Assembly (NCBI GenBank): GCA_014529385.2 | Contig: CM043968.1 | Location: 131,895,518 to 131,959,517, forward strand | Source: Adiantum capillus-veneris | Taxonomy: Eukaryota; Streptophyta; Polypodiopsida; Polypodiales; Pteridaceae | Length of the DNA: 64,000 nucleotides | Direction: 5' to 3' | Part shown: positions 32,918 to 43,979 of the stretch, one piece after another | Layout of the letters: every line of letters starts with the position of its first letter | Position numbering within the stretch: the first letter of the stretch is position 1 | Position numbers and translations under genes: made by a program | Notes under the pieces: generated by a model | What the model saw: only the letters and a program-made list of their open reading frames with translations | Told to the model about the DNA's origin: nothing | Database searches by the model: none

Positions 32918-35900
32918 ATGTCTGACGATTTCAATCATATTGTTACTGAGAAGCTTGAGAAAAATAACTACCCTACATGGAAGTTCAGAATAACAAATTT
33001 CCTAAAAGGAAAAGGTTATTGGGACTATGTAGAAGGAGACAATGAAAAGGAACCAGAGATTCCCGAGGCAAATGCTACAGCAGAACAAAGGAAAGCTTTG
33101 AGGGATTGGCAACAAGGCTAGAGCAAAGTGATGTATTGGCTTTCTATGAGCATCACAGATGGCATGATGGGCTATCTACAGGATGCTAAAACCCCCGCCA
33201 TTGCATGGAGAAACTTAGGCAGAGTGTTCGAGGTGAACACCAAGGCCAGGAAGCTTCAACTAGAGTCGGAGCTAAATCAGGTTAAGAGGAACAACCTCTC
33301 AATCAATGATTATGCCTTGAAGATCAAGAGTATCATTGAGGCTCTTGGATCTATTAAAGTCTCAGTGGAAGACGATGACATTGTCCGTGCATGCTTGGAT
33401 TGTCTAGGAGATGAGTATGTAAATTTTAGGTCTTCCATGAATACAAGAGACGACATCCCCGTGTTCCAAGATTTGATTTCTATGCTTATTCTTGAGGAGA
33501 AGAACCTTGACACATCTTCTTCTCATGGGAGAAATAATTCTGAACAGGCCTTCTATTCTAACTCCAACAGAGGTAGAGGTAGAGGTTGTGGTCGAGGCCC
33601 AAGGGGTTGCAGGGGCCAATTTCTGGAAGGTCAATCAAATCAAAACAATACAGGTGGCAGGGGAAACCAGTCTCAAGGCAGGGGGAGTCAAAGAGGTCGT
33701 GGTGCAAGATCAAGCAGGCAGCAACATACTCCAGATAGCAGAGAATGTTGGACTTGTGGTGAAAGAGGTCACATGTCACGTGACTGTCCAAAGGGAAAAG
33801 CAAGTGGAAAGAGAGAACATGGCAACTATGCATCTACTAGCAGAGATGCAAATGACAGCAAAAACGAGTGCATGTTTGTTATGCAGCATGTAATGAATAC
33901 AATGACTGCAGAGAATTCCACCCAAGATGATGTTTGGTATGTGGATTCAGGTGCCTCTAATCACATGACGTCTTGTGGAGAGTGGTTTAGAGATATGCGC
34001 AAACCAGATGTGTCAGGCTATGTGCAGATAGGAGATGACACAGCTCACCCCATTGCTCATGTAGGGGACATACCTCTAAATACGAAGAGTGGGAAATCAA
34101 AGTACTTAGCAGATGTACTTCATGTCCCAAACATTATAAAGAATCTTGTTTCTGTTGGACAAATGGTTGAGCAGGGTTTGCAGGTTCGCTTCAATCCGAA
34201 TGGTTGTTATGTAGAAGATTTCAAGAATGGCTGTAAGCTGATCACAGAGGGCAAATGTGTGGGCAGAATGTTTACGCTGAATGTAGACATGCCTGAGGTA
34301 AAAGCTGCATTATTTGCACAGGGCACAGGTGTTGTGGCTGATGTTGAAATTTGGCACAAACGCATTAGCCATGTCAATGAGCAGAGATTGCGCAGCATGC
34401 AATCAAAACAGATTGTAAAAGGTTTTCCCAAATTCAAGGTGGATGGTATGCATAAAGTGTGTGCAGCATGCCAGTTTGGAAAACAGTCAAAGGGCTCATT
34501 TCCACATGAGCGCAATGTATGTAAAAATCCACTTGAGGTGGTGCACACAGATGTTTGGGGTCCAACCGATACTGCAAGTATACATGGTTGCACGTATTAT
34601 GTCTCTTTCATTGATGACCATACAAGGAAAGTATGGGTCTACTTCATGCGTAACAAAAGTGAAGTGTTTGGTCACTTTCAAGACTTCAAAGTCATGATTG
34701 AGAAGGAGACAGATATGCAAATCAAGACATTGAGGTCAGATGGAGGGTGAGAGTACTTTTCCAATGATTTTTCAGATTTTCTACGAATGCATGGTATACG
34801 CAGGCAGTTTACATGCAGATATACTCCACAACAGAATGGGGTCGCAAAAAGGAAAAACAGGCACATTGCAGAGGTTGCACGTGCATTGATGAATGAGAAG
34901 AACATGCCTCATCATTTTTGGGCTGAAGCCATAAATACAGCTGTGTACATTATGAACATGACACCTACAGCTGCGGTGCATGATGTAGCACCTGAGGAAA
35001 AGTTTACAGGTACAAAGCCTGATTTGGCACACTTGAAAGTGTTTGGCTGCATAGCTTACGTGCATGTACCAGATGAGTTGCGTAGGAAATTGGATCCTAA
35101 AGCAAAGAAATGTATTCTTGTGGGATATTCCCTTGAACAAAAGGGGTACAGGTGCTACAATCCTACTACACGAGAATTACGAGTGAGCAGAGATGTAGTC
35201 TTTGATGAGATGAGCAGATGGTACAGTAATGCACATGGCACTATTGGGGCTGATGTAAAAGATGATGTGGTTGTACAAAATGTGAGGCCACAGTCACAGG
35301 TTTTGAGTGGACCACAAGAGTCCTCTTCTCGTAGCTCTGTTGAGAAACCATGGAATGGTAGACTACGTACGCAGGTTACTCCACCAACAGGTACAGGGAA
35401 TGTATCACGAAAAGGAAAGGAAAAGGTTGATGAACCTCCCTTTATGGCTGATGCATCATCAGGTTTTTCACATGTAGACATGGATTCAGATGGTTCTGAA
35501 CAAAGTCTTGATGAGGAATTTGGAATTCCGGCTATCAGGACACCTGGTGTAAGGAAAGTACAAGAAGATTTTAGAGGGAAAAGGAGTGACCCAGGACCGC
35601 GCAGATCTAATAGAGTCAGAAATCCAGTTCAGAAATTGACTTATGATGGGTATCTAGCGCATCACCAAGCCTACATGGCTAAGGTGATACAGGATGTGGA
35701 GCCCACATGTTTTGAGGATGCATTTGGAAATGTGCATTGGGATGATGCAATGAATGAAGAGATGGATGCATTGGAAGCAAACGACACATGGGAGTTGGTG
35801 CCATTTCCAAGTGGCAAGAAAGCTATTGGCTGTAAATGGGTGCATAAAACCAAGCATAAGGCTGATGGTAACATTGAGTGTCACAAGGCAAGGCTGGTCG

Positions 35901-37267
35901 CAAAGGGTTATGCACAGACGTATGGCATAGACTATGAGGAGACCTTTGCTCCAGTGGCAAAGATGACGACTGTGAGAGCTGTCATAGCAGTGGATGCATC
36001 TAGAGGATGGATTATGCATCAAATGGATGTAAAGAATGCCTTCTTGAATGGTGAGTTGCAAGAGGAAGTGTATATGGATCAGCCACCTGGTTATGTCGAT
36101 CCAGCTTACCCAGATTATGTATGCAGACTTCTCAAAGCTTTGTATGGTTTGAAGCAGGGCTCTAGAGCATGGTATGATAGGATTTCCAAGTATCTTGTCA
36201 GTATTGGTTTTAGGAGAGCTCATGCTGATCATTCACTCTATGTACGTGAGAGTGATGTGGGGATTGTGGTCATTACCATATATGTAGATGACCTTATTAT
36301 TGTTGGTGACAATGCTATGGAGATTGACCATGTGAAGGGTCTTCTCAAACAGGAGTTTGAAATGAAAGATTTAGGCGAGTTACGCTACTTTCTTGGCATT
36401 GAGGTGATCAAGACTCCAGAGGGTGTATGGCTATCACAGAGACAGTATGCTTTGGACATGTTGTCAAAGTATGGTATGGCTGATTGTAATCCAATTTCTA
36501 TTCCCTTGGATGTGAATGCAAAGCTGAGTGCAGAGAAGGGTGATGTTGTTGAGGATGTCAACATGTACAGGAAGATTGTGGGTAGTCTAATCTACTTGAC
36601 TATCACGAGGCCAGACTTGAGCTACACAGTAGGCTTGGAGAGTCAGTTCATGCAGCTTCCGAGGAAGCCACATTTGGATGGAGTACGACGCACACTTAGG
36701 TATGTGCAAGGTACTCTTGACTAGGCATTGTTCTATGCAGCAGATGCACCATTAGCATTGTATGGGTATACAGATGCAGATTGGGCAGGTAGCATTGTTG
36801 AGAGGAGATCTACGAGTGGCTTCATGTTCTCTTTTGGGAGTGTTGCTGTTACTTGGAGCAGCAAAAAGCAGCCTACGGTTGCTTTATCGAGCATAGAGGC
36901 CAAGTACAGAGGTGCAGTAGTTGCGGCATGCGAGGTAGCTTGGCTACGCACATTACTTGAGGACTTGGGAGTGCAGGTGGACCAGCAGACTGTCATTCAT
37001 TATGACAACCTCAGCAGCATGCAGTTGGCTAGGAACCCAGTGTTCCATGCTAGGACCAAACACATAGAGGTCCATTACCACTACGTTCGAGAGCGAGTGT
37101 TGGCGAGCGACATCGACTTGGTCTATGTCAGCACAGAGGAGCAGATAGCGGATATCTTTACCAAGGCCCTCGGAGCTGAGAAGATTCGACGTTTCCGGAC
37201 TATGCTTGGACTCTGCGACATGCAGAGCTCGAGGGGGAGTGTTGAGATGTCGAGCTCTACACCTTGA
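32918..37267 (+). pseudogene. Copia Gag-Pol polyprotein, single frame with three stops
   Basis: All four open segments (32918-33121, 33128-34750, 34787-36724, 36728-37267) are in one phase, so about 1,449 codons contain only TAG (33119), TGA (34748) and TAG (36722) as defects. Domains in order: gag (MSDDFNHIVTEKLEKNNYPT); zinc knuckle CWTCGERGHMSRDC at 33746; protease WYVDSGASNHMT near 33940; integrase zinc domain and core, TDVWGP first Asp, RSDGG second Asp, but the Glu site reads NGVAKRKNRH with Lys at 34847; RT with YVDDLIIVG at 36281; RNase H with YTDADWAG, EAKY and HYDNLSS. The first and third stops fit TGG to TAG changes, and Glu to Lys is also G to A. Confidence 0.97.
37229..37239 (+). 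promoter_or_regulatory. Copia polypurine tract
   Basis: TCGAGGGGGAG immediately before the 3' LTR. Confidence 0.92.
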
Positions 37268-37573
37268 GCTGGCATCCACTACGGGTCTTGGCCGCTTATG
37301 GAATTTACTCACTGGCGCGTTAGGTGACCGACACGGAGGATCTCTGCCAGTGATTCTACAACTGGACTACACTTATAGTGCCACTTATAGTGCCAGCCTA
37401 GTACGCTTCTAGCGAGTTCACACTTAGTGACCGCATGTACATATGTGTTACTTTTCAGCTTTAGCACTTAGTCATTTTGTACTCTCTTTTTTGTGAAGAA
37501 GAAGAAGAAGCTTTCCATCTCTGTGTGCTTTGTGCTTGTCTTGTGTAGCTCTCTTGCATCCTCATTCTTTACA
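37240..37573 (+). repeat. Copia 3' LTR (334 bp)
   Basis: As the 5' LTR but with CACTTATAGTGC duplicated in tandem (about 37372-37395), explaining the 12-bp length difference. Confidence 0.97.
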
Positions 37574-37828
37574 CAAATCGGCTAGGGTAGCTCTTGTACT
37601 GTCTTCCACTAAAAAAGAGAACTTGAACTCTTGCAAGTCAATTACCCATTTCTTGACCACATTTGACATGTTAGTGCCATTAATTAACAGTGGCAAAAAG
37701 GCATAACTCGTCAAGAAAACAAAAGGTCGTGGTAGCAAGTAATGACGAAATTGTCGACGACAAGCAAATATTACACTGGCCATCACTAGCTCTACTTCCG
37801 AGAATTTTCTCTCTGCTACCAACTTCAC
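37574..37828 (-). pseudogene. Tat-1 first RNase H, C-terminal part
   Basis: Minus-strand codons KLVAERKFSEVELVMASVIF and FVFLTSYAFLPLLINGTNMS continue the Ty3 RNase H begun at the end of the RT frame. They end in DSTRATLADL at the copia insertion. A one-base frame change separates it from the RT frame near 37825. Confidence 0.85.
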
Positions 37829-39483
37829 TCGGCTTGCACAATATACTGGCTGCCCTTCCCCTTTTGCAATAACATGGCTCCAATGGCATCATCCCCTACT
37901 GATGGATTTACATAAAACACTTTCTCCCAATCAGGAGCCTGCATGGCTGACAACTCCCCTAACACCTCTTTCACCTCTTGAAACACTTCTTCACACTTGT
38001 CATCCCATTGCAATGGATCATGCTTTGCCACTTGCTGTAATGGATAAAGAAGCTGCAAAGACAATGGAATAAACCGTGCAATGTACTTCACTTTGTGTAT
38101 AAAGGTTGCCAATTGCTTCGTACTCGTAGGTGATGGAAGAAGATTAATAGACTTAACCTTATCTGGATCAGCCTCAATGCCATTTTCTGACACCATGTGG
38201 CCCAATAACTTCACCCTTGGCTGTGCTAGATGACATTTCTTTGGATTTAGTTGTCCTCCACATTCATTATATCGAGCCAATACCATCTGCAACTTCTCAT
38301 GGTGTGCAGCCCTACTGCTGTAGACACAGAAGTCATCCATAAAAGCTTTAACACAACTGCCCATGAATGGTTCCATTACCCAATTTTCTCTCTCTTGATA
38401 GAAAGATGGTCCATTTGACAACCCAAATGGCAATACCCTGTAGCAATAACAGCCCCATGGCGTAATGAAAGTTGTCTTTGTTCGGTCTTTAAGAGCAATC
38501 TTCAATTGGAAATAGCCTGAAAAACCATCACATACACTGTACCTCTCATAACCTGCCACTGAATCCAAGATCTGATCAATGAATGGAAGAGGATATGGGT
38601 TTTTCTTAGTGTCTGCATTTAAGGGTTTAAAATCTACACAAATCCTCCACTTCCCATCCTTCTTTGGACTGACTACTACTAGACTCACCCATTCTGTGGT
38701 CTCCAGAGGGACTATGAACCCTGCCTTCAATAACTTGTCCACCTCTTCCCGCAATGCTTCCATCTGCTCTTGACCCATCCTTCTTAGCCTTTGCGGCAGT
38801 GGCTTAGCACCCTCTTTCAGCTCTATATGCATCTCTTTGCCCTTGAACCCTCTGATCTCTTCATATGAAGTAATGAACAAATCAGGAAAACTAGCGAGCA
38901 TGTGCAAATATATCTCCTTCTCCATGGTTGAGAGGTCTCCACTGATCATTTGTGTCATCAATTCCTGCTTCTTTGAAAACTCAACCTTGGTTTGCATCAG
39001 CCCTTCAATGACTTTATAAGGCCCTTCACTTGCATCTTCAACCTCATTTGCAAATGCGACTACACCAGACTCCTGGATTCCATTGTCCATCAAAAGAAAT
39101 GCAACATCAATATCCTCATCACTGCTGGTAGTACTATCATTGTCCTCAGCAATCACTGTGGAATAGTCTTCATCACTAGACTCATCTTCATCCTCATAAA
39201 GCTCCTCCAACCGTTTCCTTGTGTCCATATTGTAAAGCTTCTTGGCACCTGTCCTTCCATAGAGGCTTATCGTACCACGTCTCCAATCTTGAACAGCTCC
39301 CACTACACGTAACCATGGTCTACCTAGTATAATAGGATATGCTCCCAACCCTGCTGGCATCACATGAAAATCAACCACCGCCTTTGCATCATATGCCTCC
39401 ACTTCTAAGCTCTTTACAACACCCAAACATTTTACCTTTTGATGGTTTGCCAATCTAATCCGGAAGCCTGACACCCCAGTCAC
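37825..39483 (-). pseudogene. Tat-1 protease end, reverse transcriptase and RNase H start
   Basis: 552-codon frame. Protease remainder: VMPAGLGAYPIILGRPWLRV. Acidic linker. RT: LLKAGFIVPLETTEWVSLVV, VSPKKDGKWRICVDFKPLNA, YSVCDGFSGYFQLKI, CYRVLPFGLSNGP, and the catalytic FMDDFCVYS at about 38319-38345, with both aspartates. RNase H begins at VFYVNPSVGDDAIGAMLLQK, where the usual first Asp is Asn (YVNPS). The annotated first codon is GTG, because the gag-protease frame enters from the right with a shift at 39480. Confidence 0.93.
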
Positions 39484-41030
39484 ACTATAAGGCCCATCTT
39501 CTCAACGATTGAGTGTGTTATGACACATATTTGGGCTCCACCATCCACATAACCTTGTCCCAGGTTTTTTCTTTTATGCCACACATCTACTATTGGACAA
39601 ATATCTGGTAGCTCATCCATCGCCAACACCTTCAGTGAACCTCTCTCTGGCTCTTTCTCCATTGGGTTAACCATCCTCTTCCATTGTCGCTTTAGCTTAG
39701 GCACCATCTCTATGAGCTGCCCAAAAGTAACATCTGCTTTCCTGCTCGTGAGATCCTCCTTCAAATCATAGCTTAATTGCCCATCCCCTAGTGGAAAATC
39801 CGAAACATGAAACTTGCGACGAGCCCTCCTTTTCCTCTTAGCCTTGATATCCTCGCCTTCATGGATCTTTCCCTTCTTTTTACTAGGACCTGGGGCACTT
39901 CTTCCTTCCTTTTCCTCTGTGGTCGTCTTCCCAATAGGCATCACTAATGTATCCTCTAGCTTTGATGCCTTCTCCAAGGTGACTACACTTAGCACTTTTG
40001 TCTTTCCCTTTTCTTCCTGGGTTAATCCACTGGTTCCTTCATCTCCCTTAATTTCGATTCCATAATCATTGGACCTAGTTAGCACCTGTCTTGGCAATGG
40101 ATACATGTCTGCCCCCATCCTTGGTGGCTTATCACATTGCGGGCTGATGTGGCCCAACTCTCCACAATTGTAACAGGTGGTCGTCTGCCTCCAGAACCTA
40201 CCATTGCTTTGTCCAACACCATTTCTAGGCCTTTCTTCACCTCTTGGCTGATTTTCAAACCTCCCTGGTCCTCGATTATTTCCCACTTGACCTAGCATGT
40301 TTAGGCTGAGATTCTTAATTAAATCTACCACTTGCCTCATGTCTTGCCTTTGCCCATCATCTTGCACTGCTGTAGTGACAACTGTTGGCATGACCTGAGG
40401 AGTAACAACAACCACTGGTTCATGATGAACCCGACCTTGCGAAGAATCCATAGGCTGAAATTCAGACCTCATGGGCAAAGACTCCACCCCTAACTGGCTC
40501 ATTTTTCTCAACTTCCACTCTTTGTTCCTTGCTACCTCTAGTGCATCTTCATATGTCCTCGGCTTCTTTAGCTCCACTCTCCAACGTATATTCTCCCAAA
40601 GACCAGCCAAGAACCTGTCCTTCTTCATCATGTCAGGCGGGGGTACTTGTGGTGCTAAGGCCTTACAAATCCTCTCCCATGCCAATGAGAACTTATGTAT
40701 ATACGCATCTACTGGCTTACCTTCCTTTTGCACTAAAGCTTGTACTTCTTGCCACACTTTGTCAGGATCTTCTGTCTTCACAAACTCCACTTCCAATCCA
40801 TGTCGTAGATTGTCCCAAGTCAACCTTACGGGTGGATCAGCCACACTCAACTCCTCTTCAAATGCTTTGGACCAAACTCGTGCATCACTCTTCAAACAAA
40901 TTTGGACAAGACATAACATCTACACCGGGTCATGAATCTGGTTGCTAATGCAGGCAACCTCCATCTTTTCCAAAAAGTCTTCCACATCTTCATCACTTCT
41001 TCCATGAAACTCCGGATAAGAGAAAGCCAT
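39480..41030 (-). pseudogene. Tat-1 gag and protease start
   Basis: Start ATG at 41030 (MAFSYPEFHGRSDEDVEDFL); upstream codons to 41108 lack gag resemblance. An in-frame TAG at 40920 interrupts after NQIHDPV, then the frame stays open to 39480. Capsid: YIHKFSLAWERICKAL, DRFLAGLWENIRWRVEL. Zinc knuckle CYNCGELGHISPQC. Protease active site GYVDGGAQICVITH (D-G-G variant seen in some Ty3 lineages). Nearly complete; one stop and one frameshift from the protease end. Confidence 0.93.
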
Positions 41031-41136
41031 GGCTACCCAAGTTACGATGCTTTGAGAACCCCTTCCAACACAAGTAAAGCAAGAACCCAAAACTTTTGAC
41101 TGACTCAATTCGCAGAAACTTCAATGGAGCTCAACT

Positions 41137-41352
41137 TTAGATAAGGACAAACACATGCACATGAAATGAGTTTTTATAGTTAATCATCGGAATTACAACA
41201 GGCAAAGGACATTCCAACTCTCTTAATCTTCTTGCCCCGAACATAAAGACTATGGGTTGCTGGACAAAAATCTTCCTGGACACATAAACATTTATCTGGA
41301 TTCTTTGAGTTAAGTCAAAAGGAGTGAATTGAGGGCCATTTTGATCATCCAT
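41137..41352 (-). CDS. Leader ORF C (71 aa) of Tat-1
   Basis: ATG-started frame between primer site and gag, 107 nt before the gag ATG: MDDQNGPQFTPFDL, IQINVYVSRKIFVQQPIVF, MFGARRLRE, IPMINYKNSFHVHVFVLI, stop. An in-frame ATG at 41418 adds 22 residues without homology. It aligns end to end with ORF A of Fun-1 (72 aa) with one single-residue gap and 31 identities. The position corresponds to an upstream ORF in the genomic RNA. Same sense as gag. No known family; the C-terminal half is hydrophobic with conserved FG, RL, P, Y and S residues. Confidence 0.65.
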   Translation of the reverse strand: MDDQNGPQFTPFDLTQRIQINVYVSRKIFVQQPIVFMFGARRLRELECPLPVVIPMINYKNSFHVHVFVLI

Positions 41353-42055
41353 TAAAGCCAACCTCCCAAGAAGGCACACCTGACTTATCCTCTGATTTTG
41401 CCAAAATTTCAGAAGCATAACAACATAAATGGCTTAAAAGACCAAAAAACCAGCCATCACAACTTGGAAAAATTTTGGCAGAGTTTCCCCAGAAGTAGAG
41501 CTGTGTGAACCCAAAATATAGAGTGTATATGTATGCATAAACTGCCAACAATAGAACCCGAGCATCAAGTAGGAATCACTAGTACATAGCCTATGGCGAG
41601 GTCACGAAAAGGGTGCTCCATCTACCTGTATCACCTCCACATTTGAGAATCCCCCAGCTCAATAAAACCTCATGCTATCGATCCTCACACGAAGGCTTAT
41701 GCAAATCGCATATAGTCAAGTCTCAGAAATGACTATCTTCCAGACCAAGTCTCAGAAATGGCTGAACTGCCAAATAAAACCAAATATGGCTCCACGAAGG
41801 TGTACAATGGCAGTTTCCACAAGTAACGTACAATCCATCAGACAATGCCCTCAAACAGACGCCAAATGATGCATACCCATAACAACTGCAAGTGACACCA
41901 CTACTAGTATATCACTGTACTCCAGCTACCTGTACCTGTGTGTCTCACCTGTACCTCTCCCTGTAGTCTGCAACCTATAATCTATAACCTGTAACCTGTA
42001 ATCCCGAACCTCGAAGCTTGAAGCTCAAAGAAGAAGGTACTCGAAGAAGATCCTC
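41353..42055 (-). other. Tat-1 5' leader
   Basis: Non-coding apart from ORF C. A CTGTAACCTGTAATC-type local repeat lies at 41960-42003. Confidence 0.6.
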
Positions 42056-42074
42056 AGTGGGGGCACCAAAAGAA
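42056..42074 (-). promoter_or_regulatory. Tat-1 primer binding site (candidate)
   Basis: Minus strand TTTTGGTGCCCCCACTGAG begins a few bases inside the LTR end and contains TGG-initiated tRNA-3'-end complement. I did not identify the tRNA. Confidence 0.6.
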
Positions 42075-43226
42075 TGTGAGCGGGATGGAAACACACAGAA
42101 CGCTTCTATAACAACCCGACACACACTCTTGGGAAGATACACACACACACACTATGGGGCACCACTCGGCTTACACAATCCACCTGGCCGAGACAGGGAA
42201 TACACCAATGGAGTGAGAGGAGAGAGACTTCCCACTTACCCACTCAACACAGAGACACACACACACACGAACATACCAAAAAAACTCAGCTCAAAAGAGG
42301 AGAATTTATGATGTTTAGATACAAATGATCTTGGGACAACACCAATGGGGCAAATAGTTTACAGAGTATTGAAGAAATACACCAGATACAATCACAAAGT
42401 TAAGTAGAGGCTTCACTCATTGGAGAAGATTACACAACAAAAATAGCAGAAAAAGAGTGAGGAATTTGGCAAAATGGACAGCGCCAACGCGTCCGAAATG
42501 GCCCAAAAACCCAGTCTACAATGTCAAAGTGCTCAAATCTGACCTCGGATGAGCAATTTACGGCCAAAACAGGCTCCAAAAACCCCAAAAAACACAGTTG
42601 CGACTGTTCCTCCTCTCTTCTCCATGTTTTTTCTGGTCTTCTCTCTGTTTTTTCAGTTCCCACACTTAGCTTTATTAGTTGGGCACCCTTGGACTTTTCG
42701 TTGACCTCAAACGGACCCCGAACATGCCAAAAACTGACCTCACAGTGCATAGTTGTCACTTTTTTGCATCGTCCGCACACCTGGTACTCAGCTTTTTTCA
42801 ATAATGCATCCTGCCACCACGTGAAGTGGCCCCAAAATATGGTCCTCATGATGACCTTTCTGCATAATTACCACAAGAAGGAAAACATCCACGTTGTGTC
42901 CATACTTCTGCACGTGCAAGTATTGACCCCGTTCGGCCTCCTGACGCCACTAGATGCCATCTGACGGACCTGCTTACCTCATGTCGTTGGCCCGTGGATA
43001 GATTCCTCGAGAAGTTTTACGCGCTACCAACTCCTCCTTATTGTAGAAAAAACACACTGGTACTGGTGATAGTGAAAATCGATGCACTATGTACATGCTA
43101 TCCAACCTGTACACATGTGGGCCCCACGTAACCACCTGGCTCTGGAAAATGGGGAATCCTTTATTTGATGCATCATGCATGTGTATGTACATATGTGCAA
43201 TCCCTTGATCCAAAAAACTCTTGACA
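42075..43226 (-). repeat. Tat-1 5' LTR (1152 bp)
   Basis: Starts TGTGAGCGGGATGG and ends CTCTTGACA. Intact counterpart of the left LTR, and the reference for the solo-LTR insertion point at about 43132. Confidence 0.92.
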
Positions 43227-43276
43227 GCGGGATCAAAAGGCATACCTTGCTGCTGCTGCGGATGATGATCACCCAT
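43227..43276 (-). pseudogene. Fun-1 gag N-terminus
   Basis: ATG at 43276 opens MGDHHPQQQQGMPFDPA, cut after DPA by Tat-1. The frame continues at 26531 with LQGKEMQEQLEL. The frame to the left of 43227 is Tat-1 LTR and not gag. Confidence 0.85.
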
Positions 43277-43324
43277 GGTTGAAGTAGCTTACAGATCCCC
43301 ACTAACTCACCCTGAAAAAATTCG

Positions 43325-43345
43325 CGTCAGGTTCACCAAAAAGTG
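43325..43345 (-). promoter_or_regulatory. Fun-1 primer binding site (candidate)
   Basis: Minus strand TTTTTGGTGAACCTGACGCG just after the LTR end; the TGGTGAACC core fits a tRNA 3' end complement, tRNA not identified. Confidence 0.55.
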
Positions 43346-43521
43346 TGTCAAAGAGTTGGCGGTCTTGCTAGGAAGGCGTCGGGCCTCTAGTGCTGTGAGG
43401 GTGTGTGGGGAGACTATGTAGCTTTTCACTTAAGCAAGCTTAGTGTTTGTAGCAAATACATTGTGTGTAGTCATTGGAATCTCACACACAGACACACACA
43501 TACGCACACGTGGAAACCTCA

Positions 43522-43731
43522 AAACAAAACAAAGATGAAAACATCAAGGCTTTGATCGTATCTAATCAAAGGTAAGATGAAAGGGTTCACTGATGCATTT
43601 ATAACAGCAAGTCATTGTGCTCCAAATAGATTGCGAATGGTTCTTTGAAACTGTAACTTAGTGCTTACAAAGATGTAGATATTTTGCATAGCAACAGGAG
43701 TGAGCCGTGTGTACAAGTCTTCTCGGTTCAT
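43522..43731 (-). pseudogene. Leader ORF B', 5' LTR copy
   Basis: Counterpart of 19547-19756. Codon 40 (Arg in the left copy) is TGA at 43612-43614, a CGA to TGA change. This copy keeps the terminal stop (43519-43521) right after FVLF, showing that the ancestral ORF ended where ORFs A and C end. Confidence 0.65.
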
Positions 43732-43760
43732 AGTAATATTAAGAAAGAAAGACTCAACCC

Positions 43761-43979
43761 CTAGAGGAGAATAAATATGTGCACATCGAAAGAATTAGAG
43801 TAGTCTAATAGTGGCAAAATAAGAGGACGTGGAGAAAGAAGAATTTCTTGCAGTCTTTCCGGCCCAAAGATTAACACAATTCTCTGTTGGAAGTGGATTT
43901 TATGGCTAATACGAACGTTAATTCTAATATGTTGTACGAAGTGAAAGGGTTGAAAAGTTACACCATCGGGGTTATTCAT
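43761..43979 (-). CDS. Leader ORF A', 5' LTR copy (72 aa)
   Basis: Intact 72-codon frame in the LTR that would drive Fun-1 RNA. Reads MNNPDGVTFQPFHF, IRINVRISHKIHFQQRIVL, IFGPERLQE, PLLDYSNSFDVHIFILL. It differs from the 3' LTR copy at several codons, with mostly conservative changes and no stop. About 436 nt downstream of a TATA box and upstream of ORF B', the primer site and gag, so it is a 5'-leader ORF. Confidence 0.65.
   Translation of the reverse strand: MNNPDGVTFQPFHFVQHIRINVRISHKIHFQQRIVLIFGPERLQEILLSPRPLILPLLDYSNSFDVHIFILL

Larger units (their letters stand above)
32328..37573 (+). mobile_element. Complete Ty1/copia retrotransposon, 5.25 kb
   Basis: LTRs 32328-32649 and 37240-37573, perfect CAAAT target duplication, tRNA-iMet primer site at 32650, polypurine tract before the 3' LTR, and one continuous reading frame for gag-PR-IN-RT-RNH broken only by three stop codons. 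LTRs differ at about 12 positions plus one 12-bp duplication by my count, so it is the youngest element in the nest. It inserted between the two RNase H domains of Tat-1, opposite in orientation. Confidence 0.98.
26532..43226 (-). mobile_element. Tat-1: Tat-like Ty3 retrotransposon inside Fun-1 gag
   Basis: LTRs at 26532-27642 plus 30323-30417 (left, itself interrupted) and 42075-43226 (right). Interior on the minus strand: leader with ORF C, gag, PR, RT, RNase H, second archaeal-type RNase H, integrase. The dual RNase H and integrase style (TSRGKSYILTAVDYLSRWAE) place it near the Tat clade. Removing the nested copia (5.25 kb) and solo-LTR (2.7 kb) leaves about 8.8 kb. It splits the Fun-1 gag frame so that DPA at 43227 is followed by LQGKEM at 26531. 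Only GC is shared at the two flanks; no intact 5-bp duplication. Confidence 0.9.

Noticed and set aside
35654-36232. 192-aa minus-strand frame inside copia
   Set aside because: Shadow of the RT-coding strand of the copia polyprotein.
42521-42964. 147-aa plus-strand frame in Tat-1 LTR
   Set aside because: Antisense to the element; the homologous LTR region at 27029-27471 breaks the frame.
43227-43231. Intact 5-bp target duplication for Tat-1
   Set aside because: The left flank AGTGC and right flank GCGGG do not match; only a GC overlap remains.
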